Positions 36,248-46,014 of a stretch of DNA of 64,000 bases are shown here, in pieces; the first letter of the stretch is position 1; every line of letters starts with the position of its first letter. The notes under the pieces were generated by a model, which ran no database searches, was not told where the DNA came from, and was given only the letters and a program-made list of their open reading frames with translations. Origin of the DNA: Lachnospiraceae bacterium (GTDB lineage Bacteria; Bacillota; Clostridia; Lachnospirales; Lachnospiraceae). A program made the position numbers and the translations under genes. The stretch covers positions 62,001 through 126,000 of the forward strand of contig JAKSRW010000003.1 in assembly GCA_024403355.1 (NCBI GenBank). Direction: 5' to 3'.

Positions 36248-36270
36248 AAATATCTGCCTGACAGATATTT
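36248..36270. promoter_or_regulatory. Inverted repeat AAATATCTG-N5-CAGATATTT before thiI
   Basis: Nine-base perfect arms in the 182-base gap between the desulfurase gene and thiI, about 60 bases upstream of the thiI ATG. No T run follows on the minus strand, so it may be an operator or a leader hairpin. A loose TTGCAT-18-GATATT promoter overlaps it. Confidence 0.35.
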
Positions 36271-36371
36271 GCATGCAAAATTTTTTTACATTACTGACAA
36301 TATCTTTTTATTGTAACGCAGGCTTTATCTTTGGTACAAAGCTGCATTTGAAAAATAATAATTCGCAATTA

Positions 36372-37535
36372 CTAGCGTCTCGAAAATCTGGAATATATCG
36401 GTACCAGTTCCTTCAGCGTATCTATACAATAATCAATTTCTTCAATAGTTGTATTTACGGAAAAACTGAAGCGAAGTGTTGAATCAAGCAGCTCCTTTTT
36501 TACACCGATGGCAGTTAATGTACTGCTTATACCGGGATGGTTCGAAGAACAGGCCGAGCCGGATGATACACATATTCCCTTCTCCTCCAGTGCATGAAGA
36601 AGAACCTCTGATTTTATTTTATCAAAGCTTACGCTCACAATATGAGGTGCTGCTTCCCTTAATGAGTCAAGCGATGCGGCATTCACATGTGTTCCCGGAA
36701 CCTCCGGGATTCTTTCAAGCATATGCTTTTTCAAATCATATAGTCTGTTAATCTTCTCTTCATGATTTTCGTAGAATTCCTTTACTGCTTCACCAATTCC
36801 GGCAATAGCAGGTACGTTTTCAGTACCTGAGCGTCTGTTTTTCTGTTGTCCGCCGCCGAATATCAGAGGACGAACCTTAACCTTTTCATCTACGTAAAGG
36901 AAGCCGCTGCCCTTGGGGCCGTTTATCTTATGGCCGCTGACACTCAGCATATCGATGCCCTCTTTTTTAGGAAAAATTCTATATTTTCCGTATGCCTGAA
37001 TAGCATCCACATGAAAAATCAGATCATTCTTTTTTGCCTTAATCGCTTTTGAAAGCCCGGCTATATTTTGAACAGCACCTACTTCATTGTTTACATACAT
37101 TATGGAAACAATAATGGTTTCATCGCTTATCAGCTTCAGAAGCTCTTCTGTTTTAATATGACCCTTTTCATCCACGGGGGCAAAATCTATCTTAAATCCG
37201 AAATCCTCAAGTGATAAAAGAGGATTATATACCGAAGCGTGTTCAAAGCCTGAACTGATAATGTGATTGCCCTTTCTCTTATTTGCTAAAGCCGCACCTA
37301 TCAGCGCCATATTATTGGATTCGGTACCGCCGGAGGTAAAGATTATTTCCTTAGGCTGAACCTTCAGAGAATCCGCTATAATATTTGTTGCAGCCTTAAC
37401 ATACTGCTCGGCATCAAAGCCCTTATTATGCTTCGAAGACGGATTTCCGTAATCGACGGACATCGTCTTCTTTACAATTTCAGCAACACGGTCACTGACT
37501 TTTGTCGTTGCCGCATTATCTAAATATGCTTCCAT
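36372..37535 (-). CDS. Cysteine desulfurase (NifS/IscS-like, ThiI partner)
   Basis: A 387-residue PLP enzyme that removes sulfur from cysteine and supplies a persulfide. It has the N-terminal AYLDNAATTK, the PLP lysine in SVSGHKINGPKGSGF, and the active Cys in VSSGSACSSN. It is the usual neighbour of thiI in Firmicutes, so it probably serves 4-thiouridine formation. The ATG at 37535 is used; an earlier in-frame ATG lies one base after the GAAAGG site and seems unusable, although the resulting spacing (16 bases) is long. Confidence 0.9.
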   Translation of the reverse strand: MEAYLDNAATTKVSDRVAEIVKKTMSVDYGNPSSKHNKGFDAEQYVKAATNIIADSLKVQPKEIIFTSGGTESNNMALIGAALANKRKGNHIISSGFEHASVYNPLLSLEDFGFKIDFAPVDEKGHIKTEELLKLISDETIIVSIMYVNNEVGAVQNIAGLSKAIKAKKNDLIFHVDAIQAYGKYRIFPKKEGIDMLSVSGHKINGPKGSGFLYVDEKVKVRPLIFGGGQQKNRRSGTENVPAIAGIGEAVKEFYENHEEKINRLYDLKKHMLERIPEVPGTHVNAASLDSLREAAPHIVSVSFDKIKSEVLLHALEEKGICVSSGSACSSNHPGISSTLTAIGVKKELLDSTLRFSFSVNTTIEEIDYCIDTLKELVPIYSRFSRR

Positions 37536-37585
37536 ATTTATAACAACCATGCCTTTCTAAATGCATCGCAAGCTTATTTTTCACA

Positions 37586-38335
37586 TTAATTTGCAAGAAA
37601 ACCGATTGCGGAAAGAACCATAAGACCGGCAGTTTCCGTTCGAAGAATTCTCTTGCCGAGTGTTACGGGCTTTACCCCGTTCTCCATTGCAAATTCAACC
37701 TCAGACGCTTCAAATCCGCCCTCGGGTCCGATAAATACAGCTACACTGCCCTTATCCTTAAAGCTTTCTATAAGCTCTCTGGCCTGTCTCATACCTTCTG
37801 CGGAGCTGTCGGCATTCTCATAAGGAATAATAGCCATATCCATATCTTTAGCCATCTTTATAGCCTCCTTGAAGCTTAAGAGACTGTGTACCTTCGGGAT
37901 AATTCCGCGGCCGGACTGCTTTGCCCCGCTCTCAGCTATAGCCTGCCAGCGTTCAAGCTTCTTTGCTTCCTTTTTAGGATCGTCAAGCTTTACAATTACT
38001 CGCTTTGTCATCACCGGAATAATCTCATATACACCGAGCTCGACTGTCTTTTGAATAATCATTTCCATCTTATCCTTTTTGGGAAGTCCCTGGAAAAGAT
38101 AGACCTTAAAGGGCATTTCAGCCTCAGAATCAGCAAATTCCAGAATGTCAGCATTTACATAATCCTTACCAAATTCACTTATTCTGCAATGATAATCAAC
38201 ACCCTCGCCGTCGCATATTATCAGTTCTTCACCGATTTGCATGCGAAGTACATTCTTAATATGATTTACATCCTCGCCGAATACGCTTATCTGCTTATCC
38301 AAGATATTAGATTTATCAGTGTAAAAATGATACAT
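37586..38335 (-). CDS. rsmE: 16S rRNA (uracil1498-N3)-methyltransferase RsmE
   Basis: A 249-residue SPOUT methyltransferase acting on 16S rRNA U1498. It has an N-terminal PUA-like region (NHIKNVLRMQIGEEL), QGLPKKDKMEMIIQK, the SAM knot FIGPEGGFEASEVEFA and LGKRILRTETAGL. It is directly downstream of prmA (36 bases), a common Firmicutes pair. Confidence 0.95.
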   Translation of the reverse strand: MYHFYTDKSNILDKQISVFGEDVNHIKNVLRMQIGEELIICDGEGVDYHCRISEFGKDYVNADILEFADSEAEMPFKVYLFQGLPKKDKMEMIIQKTVELGVYEIIPVMTKRVIVKLDDPKKEAKKLERWQAIAESGAKQSGRGIIPKVHSLLSFKEAIKMAKDMDMAIIPYENADSSAEGMRQARELIESFKDKGSVAVFIGPEGGFEASEVEFAMENGVKPVTLGKRILRTETAGLMVLSAIGFLAN

Positions 38336-38371
38336 TAATTTACCATCCTTATTAATTAGTTCGGCCGAAGA

Positions 38372-39328
38372 TTATTTTAATTTGGCAACAATACTTACCC
38401 AGTCATTCATATGACTAATCTCGATAATTTCAAAATTATTCTTAATAAGTGCCTCTTTAACGGCCTCTTCCTTTGTGTTAATGATACCTGAGCTGATAAA
38501 AAGAGCATCCTTTCTCATATATCTGCCGCATACACCTGATAAAGGAATAATAATATCCGCAAGTATATTTGCCACTACAATATCATACTTATCAAATTCA
38601 AGCTTTTTGCAAAGCTCATCATCTTCAAGAACATTTCCTGTGGCAAAGCCGATAACAGACTTATCGATATGATTAACTCCGGCATTTTCAATCGAGGTTG
38701 AGGTTGCGATTTCATCAATATCTATACCGAATGCTTCCTTTGCCCCGAGCTTAATTCCCATAATCGAAAGAATTCCGCTGCCACAGCCCACATCAAGAAG
38801 CTTTTCGCCTGCCTTAAGATACTTCTTAAGGTTCAGAATACAGAGCTTGGTAGTCTCGTGAGAGCCGCTTCCGAAAGCTGTTCCGGGGTCAATTTCAATG
38901 ACCATGTCGCCATCCTTTTTATCCTCAAGCTCAGTCCAGGTAGGCTTAATAACAATGGTATCATCTATTCTGAAGGGATGGAAAAATTCCTTCCAGTTAT
39001 TAATCCAGTCCTTGTCCTCAGTCTCTCCGACCGTAATTTTTAAGCTTCCAAGATTATATCCGTCAGCATATTCGGAAAGATTTTCAATAACCGCTTCCTT
39101 CAAGGCCTCGGCATCAATATCCGAATCACAGTAAAAGCTGATTTCTGCCACACCGTCATCAGGAGGAAGCTCTGGAAGAATGTCTATAAACATTTTCTTC
39201 TTATCTTCCTCTGAAAGCTGGATTTTGTCCTCAATTTCGATGCCTTCGATACCCATTTCATTAAGTACGGCACTTACAAGGTCCTCAGCCTCAGTGGTTG
39301 TTTCAAGAATAAATTTAGTCCATTTCAT
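38372..39328 (-). CDS. prmA: Ribosomal protein L11 methyltransferase PrmA
   Basis: A 318-residue SAM-dependent enzyme that trimethylates ribosomal protein L11. It has the N-terminal substrate-recognition domain (1-130), DPGTAFGSGSHETT, the SAM motif LLDVGCGSGILSI (about 178-190) and NILADIIIPL. It precedes rsmE. GGAAAGG lies before the ATG. Confidence 0.95.
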   Translation of the reverse strand: MKWTKFILETTTEAEDLVSAVLNEMGIEGIEIEDKIQLSEEDKKKMFIDILPELPPDDGVAEISFYCDSDIDAEALKEAVIENLSEYADGYNLGSLKITVGETEDKDWINNWKEFFHPFRIDDTIVIKPTWTELEDKKDGDMVIEIDPGTAFGSGSHETTKLCILNLKKYLKAGEKLLDVGCGSGILSIMGIKLGAKEAFGIDIDEIATSTSIENAGVNHIDKSVIGFATGNVLEDDELCKKLEFDKYDIVVANILADIIIPLSGVCGRYMRKDALFISSGIINTKEEAVKEALIKNNFEIIEISHMNDWVSIVAKLK

Positions 39329-39360
39329 TATAAATCTTATCCTTTCCTAATAGTCCACGA

Positions 39361-41244
39361 TCATTCTTTCTCAACTACAAGAGTAATCTTCATGGACTTG
39401 GTAAAATTAATCAGCTCATTATTAACCGCTGACATATCCTTGGGCTGTCCGCTGTATACGCTGTAGATCACGAGCATATAATCAGTTTCGTTCTTAGGCT
39501 TAAAGATAACCCTTGAAAGATCAACGGGAACAGAATCAGAATCACATTTAATCTTTACATCAGTAACCTGTAAATGAAGCTTATCAAATAATTCGATACC
39601 GTTTGTAAGTGTAATCTCAAGATTTGAAATACCGTTGGGATTAAATGCAGGAACTCTGTAGGTCATATCCTTTGCGGCAATCTTAATGGTATACTCACCC
39701 TCACCTGTTAAAAGAGGTGCGGAGGCTGCCACTGTTTCGGCACCGTCATAGCTGGCATTAAAGCTGTCATCGGAATATGAAGCGTATGCATATACCTCAG
39801 GAATAATGATATGATGCTCCATAGCTACATCCTGAACATTATTAAATACCATGTTAAGCTCTGCAAGCTTAGCCTCATTCATTTTATCAAGTGAATCAAA
39901 GCCATAGTAAGAATATCCGTTAGCACCTACAAAATACTCATCATCATCCGCCCAATAATTAGTATCAAAGGGTGAATAGAATTCATGAGCATCGAGTGAG
40001 CCGTCCTCATTTACATATACATTATCTCTTTCACAGTAAAGATAAATGAAATAAGGATCATCATAGGTGGATACAAAATCGCACTTATATATGTTAAAAA
40101 ATTTGTTATCAACATCGGGATTATTCTTGTCAACTCCGATTGCAGAACCAATATAGAGCATTTCACGCATTATATCAGCTTCATAATAATTATTTGACAC
40201 ACAATACTGTGTATAACTGATATCCTCTGAAATAAGCCTTTCAAGAGTTTCGGGACTTAACTGTGAAATATCTGAAAGACCGTCTCTTAAGCCTTCAACC
40301 GGGATTCTGACCTCCTTATTAGGTACAGAAAGCCCCATTAAAGCTAAAGCCTTATCCATGTCATCGACTGAATCCTTTGATTTTAAGCTAAATACCAGCT
40401 CGTCTCCGTTTGAAAAGCCCTCGGTTTTTTCAGGCTCAATCACAAATGAATCCGATGATAAATAGTTGTAGCATTCCCAATTTGCAAGGAAGCCGTAACC
40501 GTTCATACCCACAAGACTATATTCAAGATTTTCAAAGGGATCGTAAACCTCACACTGCCATAAGCTGTCAATGGTATATTTTTTCTCCTTGCTCTTTAAC
40601 TTCTTACCTAAAGAAGCGGCAAACTCATCCACATTCTCAGTTGAATTATTGCACGAAACACTGACAACAACCTCGTCTCCGTTTGAAAGATCGCAGTCCT
40701 TATCCAATTCAAATTTCAGAAACGGCAGCAAATCATCAATACGTTCAGTAGTATACTCATAGGTTATATAAGTCGAACATCTTCCTATCAGCGAATATCC
40801 TTCCTGCTTTAACTTAATATAATCAAAAATATCTACCTCTTTAAGCTCCTGAAGCTCATCAACCGTAGCTGTTACTCCGTCCGAATATGTCAATGTAATT
40901 CCGTATTCATTTAAAAATGTCTGTGTATCAACCGTTCCCCAGCTAAGTGTAACGGTATCACCGTTTTTAAGATTAGTTGTCTTATCGGCAGTCAGATCAA
41001 TCTTTCTGAAAAGACGCTGAAGAGCGGGGACATTTTCCGAACCCACAGCCTCCTCATTATCTCTTAAAAGCTTATTATAATCAAACTTACCCTTACAGCT
41101 TCCGACTGTATCATAACCCTTTTCCTCAATACCGGCATATTGATTAAGATCAATTGTAAGTTCTTTTTTACTGCTGCAGCCTGCAGCTGCCAACAAAGAA
41201 AAAACCGCAATCATTAAAAACAGTAATTTTCTGATTCCTTTCAT
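39361..41244 (-). CDS. Lipoprotein with three repeated LSNGD-type domains
   Basis: A 627-residue exported lipoprotein with lipobox AAGC (Cys23). The first 330 residues hold three related beta domains, each with a G-Y/F-x-x-x-G stretch and a closing NGD motif: LKNGDTVTLSW, LSNGDEVVVSVS and FSNGDELVFSL. Such domains occur in Firmicute cell-surface proteins of unknown role. The C-terminal part (350-627) is not recognised. The start at 41244 is chosen for the GAAAGG site. It is 22 bases after pepD and upstream of prmA, so probably cotranscribed. Confidence 0.75.
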   Translation of the reverse strand: MKGIRKLLFLMIAVFSLLAAAGCSSKKELTIDLNQYAGIEEKGYDTVGSCKGKFDYNKLLRDNEEAVGSENVPALQRLFRKIDLTADKTTNLKNGDTVTLSWGTVDTQTFLNEYGITLTYSDGVTATVDELQELKEVDIFDYIKLKQEGYSLIGRCSTYITYEYTTERIDDLLPFLKFELDKDCDLSNGDEVVVSVSCNNSTENVDEFAASLGKKLKSKEKKYTIDSLWQCEVYDPFENLEYSLVGMNGYGFLANWECYNYLSSDSFVIEPEKTEGFSNGDELVFSLKSKDSVDDMDKALALMGLSVPNKEVRIPVEGLRDGLSDISQLSPETLERLISEDISYTQYCVSNNYYEADIMREMLYIGSAIGVDKNNPDVDNKFFNIYKCDFVSTYDDPYFIYLYCERDNVYVNEDGSLDAHEFYSPFDTNYWADDDEYFVGANGYSYYGFDSLDKMNEAKLAELNMVFNNVQDVAMEHHIIIPEVYAYASYSDDSFNASYDGAETVAASAPLLTGEGEYTIKIAAKDMTYRVPAFNPNGISNLEITLTNGIELFDKLHLQVTDVKIKCDSDSVPVDLSRVIFKPKNETDYMLVIYSVYSGQPKDMSAVNNELINFTKSMKITLVVEKE

Positions 41245-41266
41245 TTTAAATACCCTTCCTTTCAAC

Positions 41267-42760
41267 TTACAGTTTTTCAAGAATTCCTTTTAACATATTC
41301 CATACACGCTGTGTCGATGCAATACTGAGCTTCTCATCGGGAGTATGGATATCAAAAATATCCGGTCCGAAGGAAATAGCATCAAGTCCGTCCAGCTTTT
41401 CCATAAACAGACCGCATTCAAGTCCCGCATGAATGGCAACAACCTCGGGGTTCTCATCATACTGCTTTTTATATACCTCTACGCATATATCCCTGAGCTT
41501 AGATTCCTTCTTAAATTCCCATCCGGGATAATCGCCGTGCAGAGTGGATTTACCGTCAAGAGTATCTACCAGGTCAACTATTTCCTCTATAAGCTGTTCC
41601 TTCTCATTCTTTACCGAGGAACGAACCGAAGCGCTGAATTTAAAGCAATTTCGCTCCATTCTGATGATGCCCAGATTTGATGATGTCTGCACAAGTCCCG
41701 GCATAGTATCACTCATTTTACTTATGCCCTGAGGGAGATAATAAATCGAAGAAAGAACTCTGTCGGTAGAAGCCCTGTCTAAAGGTTCATGACTGAAGCT
41801 GAGCTTAAGCTCATCAATCTTTACTGCCTTAAGTGAACCGTCCGGGTCATCCTCCTTGTACTCATCAGCTATTTTATCATTGAATTCTTCAATCAGACTG
41901 TTAAAAAGCTCGTCATTTTCAGGCTCTACCGCAACAAGAGCAGTTGCTTTATCGGCAATTACATTATCAAAAAAGCCGCCCTGAATATGTGTAAGCAAAA
42001 TAGGACATTCCCTGTTGATTTCAAACAAAACGGAACCGAGCTTATGAGTTGCACTTAAACGATGCTTATCAATATCCACACCTGAATGTCCGCCTAAAAA
42101 TCCATCAATAATGACTTCGTAATGCAGATAACGAAGAAGCTCGTCAGAGGTTACCTTTTTGCCGCTGTCATCACAGAGTCTTTTTACCTCCATTTCAGAG
42201 GATATTCCGCAGCCGCCTGCACAGCCGCAGGTAAATATGCCTTCTTCCTCACTGTCAATATTCAAAAGAACCCGCCCCTTTAAAAGCTCTGCATTAATGC
42301 CCTTCGCTCCGTCCATGCCTGTTTCTTCATCAACGGTAAATACCGCTTCAATCGGAGGATGCTTTAAATCATCCGCATCAAGAACCGCCATAGCCATAGC
42401 TACCGCGATTCCGTCATCCGCCCCCAGAGTCGTACAGTCTGCATAAACATAATTATCATCATGAAGAAGCGTAATCGGCTGCCTCTTCATATCAATTCTG
42501 GTATCCTCTGTTTTGGCACATACCATATCGAGATGTCCCTGAATTATTACAGGCTCATGCTCTTCATAGCCAGAGCTTGCAGGCTTTTTAATAATCACAT
42601 TATTCAGTTCATCCTGATAACATTCAAGTCCGCGTTCCTTTGCAAATTCAACTACGATATCACTGACCGCTTTAGTATTTGATGAACCACGCGGAACCGA
42701 GGAAATCAATTCAAAAAACTCAAAGACCTTTTCAGGCTTAATTTCTGATAATACACCCAT
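41267..42760 (-). CDS. pepD: Aminoacyl-histidine dipeptidase PepD (M20 family)
   Basis: A 497-residue cytosolic metallodipeptidase of the carnosinase type. The metal site motifs are VIIQGHLDMVCA (His and Asp near residues 80-82), LGADDGIAVAMA, and VDEETGMDGAKG with the catalytic Glu. The length and the SVPRGSSNTKAVSD N-terminus fit PepD. GAAAGG lies before the ATG. It is the first gene of the unit reaching to thiI. Confidence 0.94.
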   Translation of the reverse strand: MGVLSEIKPEKVFEFFELISSVPRGSSNTKAVSDIVVEFAKERGLECYQDELNNVIIKKPASSGYEEHEPVIIQGHLDMVCAKTEDTRIDMKRQPITLLHDDNYVYADCTTLGADDGIAVAMAMAVLDADDLKHPPIEAVFTVDEETGMDGAKGINAELLKGRVLLNIDSEEEGIFTCGCAGGCGISSEMEVKRLCDDSGKKVTSDELLRYLHYEVIIDGFLGGHSGVDIDKHRLSATHKLGSVLFEINRECPILLTHIQGGFFDNVIADKATALVAVEPENDELFNSLIEEFNDKIADEYKEDDPDGSLKAVKIDELKLSFSHEPLDRASTDRVLSSIYYLPQGISKMSDTMPGLVQTSSNLGIIRMERNCFKFSASVRSSVKNEKEQLIEEIVDLVDTLDGKSTLHGDYPGWEFKKESKLRDICVEVYKKQYDENPEVVAIHAGLECGLFMEKLDGLDAISFGPDIFDIHTPDEKLSIASTQRVWNMLKGILEKL

Positions 42761-42785
42761 ATTTTAGCCTTTCAAAAATACATAA

Positions 42786-42814
42786 TATATAAATCTTTTA
42801 ATATAAGCTGTTAA
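42786..42814 (-). promoter_or_regulatory. Possible promoter of pepD
   Basis: Minus-strand TTAACA, 17 bases, TATATA, about 25 bases before the pepD start. The match is moderate, in a very AT-rich stretch. Confidence 0.35.
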
Positions 42815-42881
42815 TATTGTCTGCATTTATGCATACATATTCTATGATAGCATTTTTTACGGAACAATTCAACAAAATAGT

Positions 42882-42916
42882 AAAAAAGCGATTCGGCATA
42901 TTATATACCGAATCGC
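42882..42916 (-). terminator. Terminator of the ackA-pta unit
   Basis: GCGATTCGG and CCGAATCGC with an AT-rich loop, followed by six T on the minus strand. Twenty-nine bases after the pta stop. Confidence 0.88.
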
Positions 42917-42944
42917 CAGATCATAATATTTAATTTATCTTAAA

Positions 42945-43940
42945 TTATTTGTTGGCAGCCTGAACTGCTGTAATAGCGATAACACCAACGATATCCTCTG
43001 CGTAGCAGCCACGTGAAAGGTCATTTACGGGAGCTGCAAGACCCTGCATAACAGGACCGTAAGCCTCTGCCTTAGCAAGTCTCTGTACAAGCTTGTAGCC
43101 AATGTTACCTGCATCAAGGTCAGGGAAAATAAGTGTATTAGCCTGGCCTGCTACCTCTGAACCGGGAGCCTTTGAAGAACCAACCGAAGGAACGATTGCA
43201 GCATCAAGCTGTAACTCTCCGTCAACTGTAAGCTCAGGATATGTCTCCTTTGCAATTCTTGTAGCCTCAACTACCTTTGTTACATCATCATGCTTTGCGC
43301 TGCCCTTTGATGAATGGCTGAGCATTGCAACCTTAGCCTTCTTGCCTGTAAGAAGCTCAAAGCTCTTAGCTGACTGAGAAGCGATTTCAGCAAGCTGCTC
43401 GGGAGCGGGATTCTGGTTAAGACCGCAGTCACCGAATACGAATACACCGTTCTCACCGTACTCACAGTCAGGAACAATCATAAGGAAGAATGCTGAAGCT
43501 GACTTGTTGCCGGGAGCAGTCTTAAGAATCTGTAAGCAGGGACGAAGTGTATTTGCTGTTGAATGGCATGCACCTGAAACAACACCGTCTGCATCACCCA
43601 TCTTAACCATCATTACAGCGAATGTAGTATAATCTGTTGTAAGTGTCTGCTGTGCAAGCTCGGGAGTCATACCCTTTGCCTGACGAAGCTCAACAAGCTT
43701 GTCAATATAAGCATTAAGCTTATCGCTTGTCTTAGGATTGATAATTGTAACTGCTGATAAATCAAGACCCTCACCAAGCTTCTTTACATCCTCTTCTGCA
43801 CCGAGAACGATAACCTTGGCATTGCCCTCCTTAACTGTTGTGGCAGCAGCCTCAAGAACTCTTCTGTCCTCACCCTCGGGAAGAACGATTGTCTTAATAT
43901 CTTTTCTTGCACGTACCTTAATTTCATCAATAAAGCTCAT
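42945..43940 (-). CDS. pta: Phosphate acetyltransferase
   Basis: A 331-residue enzyme that converts acetyl-CoA and phosphate into acetyl phosphate, feeding AckA for ATP and acetate. It is the short Pta form, with the N-terminus IKTIVLPEGEDRRVLEAA, a DGVVSGACHSTANTLRP block and the FPDLDAGNIGYKLVQRL end. It lies 41 bases downstream of ackA, in the reverse of the order in E. coli. Its codon use is uniform and favours common codons, as expected for a highly expressed fermentative enzyme. Confidence 0.97.
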   Translation of the reverse strand: MSFIDEIKVRARKDIKTIVLPEGEDRRVLEAAATTVKEGNAKVIVLGAEEDVKKLGEGLDLSAVTIINPKTSDKLNAYIDKLVELRQAKGMTPELAQQTLTTDYTTFAVMMVKMGDADGVVSGACHSTANTLRPCLQILKTAPGNKSASAFFLMIVPDCEYGENGVFVFGDCGLNQNPAPEQLAEIASQSAKSFELLTGKKAKVAMLSHSSKGSAKHDDVTKVVEATRIAKETYPELTVDGELQLDAAIVPSVGSSKAPGSEVAGQANTLIFPDLDAGNIGYKLVQRLAKAEAYGPVMQGLAAPVNDLSRGCYAEDIVGVIAITAVQAANK

Positions 43941-43981
43941 CTTTTTTAACCTGTCGCAATGCGAACCTTTCTGTAAAATAT

Positions 43982-45193
43982 TTATTTCTCAACAACTGCC
44001 TTTGTATCTCTGGCAATAACAAGCTCCTCATTTGTGGGGATAACAAGTACCTTAACCTTACCGTTGGGACCTGTGATATCCTTTACGGGAACAGGACATG
44101 AATCGGTGTTCTTCTCCTTGTCAACCTCGATGCCGTATACATCAAGACCCTCAAGAATATTATTGATAATGAAACCGTTCCACTCTGAAATACCTGCAGT
44201 AAATACGATAGCATCTACCTTACCGAGAACTGCCATGTATGAACCTACATACTTCTTGCAGTTATAAGCAAATATATCAAGGGCAAGCTGTGCACGGGCA
44301 CCCTTTACACCACCCTCGGCAACATTTGCTGTAAGGTCACGGAAATCTGAGTATCCGCCTGAAAGACCCTTAAGTCCTGACTCCTTGTTCAGGTATGTAA
44401 GAATCTGATGAATATCCATACCCTTCTTTGTTGCAAGGAACTCAACGGCAGAAGCATCAATATCACCTGAACGTGTTCCCATACATACACCGGCGAGAGG
44501 TGTGAAGCCCATAGATGTGTCAACACACTTGCCGCCCTTTACGGCACTGATTGAAGAACCGTTGCCAAGGTGACATGTAATAATATTAACCTCTGAAGGA
44601 TCCTTTCCAAGGTACTCTGCAGCCTTACCTGATACAAATCTGTGGCTGGTTCCGTGAGCACCGTAACGTCTTACACCGTACTCAACATAGTCCTCGTACT
44701 TAATGTTGTACATATAAGCCTTCTCAGGCATTGTAAGATGGAAAGCTGTATCAAAAACAAGAACGCTGGGTGTGTTGGGCATAACAGCAAGACATGCCAT
44801 AACGCCTGTATAAGCAGCGGGATTATGAAGAGGTGCAAGCTCAAAGGTCTTCTTCATTCTCTCAAGACTCTCATCTGTAACAAGTGTAGGCTCCTTAAAG
44901 TACTCACCGGAAGCAACAACTCTGTGTCCTACGGCACCGATTTCTTCCATTGACTTAATGCAGCCGTTCTCAGCATCTACAAGAAGTGAAAGAATAACCT
45001 CGATTGCTTCCTTGTGTGAAGGAAGATCCTTCTCGATGACAACCTGAGCCTTCTCTCCTGCCTTATGCTTAACAAATGACTTATCAATACCGATTCTGTC
45101 AGCATTACCCTTTGCAAGAACGCTCTCATTATCCATATCAATGAGCTGATACTTTAATGATGAACTGCCTGCATTCATAACTAAAACCTTCAT
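43982..45193 (-). CDS. ackA: Acetate kinase
   Basis: A 403-residue enzyme that makes ATP from acetyl phosphate, the main substrate-level phosphorylation of acetate-forming anaerobes. The N-terminal MKVLVMNAGSSSLKYQL, the catalytic region GVRRYGAHGTSHRFVS and the nucleotide loop HLGNGSS are diagnostic. AGGAGG and a strong promoter lie upstream. Confidence 0.98.
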   Translation of the reverse strand: MKVLVMNAGSSSLKYQLIDMDNESVLAKGNADRIGIDKSFVKHKAGEKAQVVIEKDLPSHKEAIEVILSLLVDAENGCIKSMEEIGAVGHRVVASGEYFKEPTLVTDESLERMKKTFELAPLHNPAAYTGVMACLAVMPNTPSVLVFDTAFHLTMPEKAYMYNIKYEDYVEYGVRRYGAHGTSHRFVSGKAAEYLGKDPSEVNIITCHLGNGSSISAVKGGKCVDTSMGFTPLAGVCMGTRSGDIDASAVEFLATKKGMDIHQILTYLNKESGLKGLSGGYSDFRDLTANVAEGGVKGARAQLALDIFAYNCKKYVGSYMAVLGKVDAIVFTAGISEWNGFIINNILEGLDVYGIEVDKEKNTDSCPVPVKDITGPNGKVKVLVIPTNEELVIARDTKAVVEK

Positions 45194-45231
45194 TTATAAA
45201 ATCCTCCTAGTTTTATTTCGCAATTACATTT

Positions 45232-45260
45232 ATTATAGCAATTTGCTTTATGCTTTTCAA
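45232..45260 (-). promoter_or_regulatory. Promoter of ackA-pta
   Basis: Minus-strand TTGAAA, 17 bases, TATAAT with TGC before the -10 (extended). About 40 bases before the ackA ATG. Confidence 0.75.
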
Positions 45261-45296
45261 TATTAAAAATGCTGCACATGGAATATTTTTTCAAAA

Positions 45297-45345
45297 CCAA
45301 AACAGTGTGCAGATACATCTGATATGCATCGCACACTGCTTCGGT
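45297..45345 (-). terminator. Terminator of the fakB-fakA-plsY unit
   Basis: CAGTGTGC and GCACACTG form the core stem, extended by CCGAAG with T-rich partner bases; T residues follow. It separates plsY from the ackA promoter. Confidence 0.7.
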
Positions 45346-45370
45346 TATCAATTATCAATTGGCAGAATAA

Positions 45371-45988
45371 TCATTTAAGATGGAACTTTGATTCCGTTCC
45401 GTTCATAAGTCTTTTGATGTTTTCCTTATGCTTGTAAATCATAAAAAGCACGCAGCACATATACATTGCAAAAATCCATATGCTGTCAACCGTAAATACC
45501 AGAAGTGAAATAGCTGCAAGCACAAGGGCTACCATTGTGGCTACAGACATATACTTGATTACAAGTACAAGCACTACCATAACTACTGTTGCGATAACTC
45601 CGGCTCTCCAGTCAATAAACCAGATTGTAGCGAGATTTACCAAAAAGCCCTTTCCTCCCTTAAAGCCGTACCAGCAGGGGAAAACATGTCCGAGAAATGC
45701 AAAGACTCCGGCATAGGCTACGCCAAACTGTCTTGCGTCCAGGTATTTATCAAATAAAAATCCGAATATAACGAAGGGAATCGCAGCTTTTATAATATCA
45801 AGCGCAAATACAAACCATGCAAATTTATTACCGAAAACACGCTTAAAATTTGTAAAGCCGGGATTGCCGCTTCCTTCGTTTCTGATATCACGCTTATATA
45901 TCAGGTTCGATAAAATAATGGCAGGATTAAGTCCTGAAATCAAATATGATACCAAAGCAGCCGAAACATACAATAATATTTCCGTCAT
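45371..45988 (-). CDS. plsY: Acyl-phosphate:glycerol-3-phosphate acyltransferase PlsY
   Basis: A 205-residue membrane enzyme with five or more helices that transfers the acyl group of acyl phosphate to glycerol 3-phosphate, the first step of phospholipid synthesis. Conserved motifs: SGNPGFTNFKRVFG, the glycine-rich FKGGKG and LGHVFPCWYGF. It follows fakA by 26 bases, so acyl phosphate from the FakA/FakB pair would be used directly. Confidence 0.94.
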   Translation of the reverse strand: MTEILLYVSAALVSYLISGLNPAIILSNLIYKRDIRNEGSGNPGFTNFKRVFGNKFAWFVFALDIIKAAIPFVIFGFLFDKYLDARQFGVAYAGVFAFLGHVFPCWYGFKGGKGFLVNLATIWFIDWRAGVIATVVMVVLVLVIKYMSVATMVALVLAAISLLVFTVDSIWIFAMYMCCVLFMIYKHKENIKRLMNGTESKFHLK

Positions 45989-46014
45989 CTAACTATTCCT
46001 TTCACCAAACAGAA

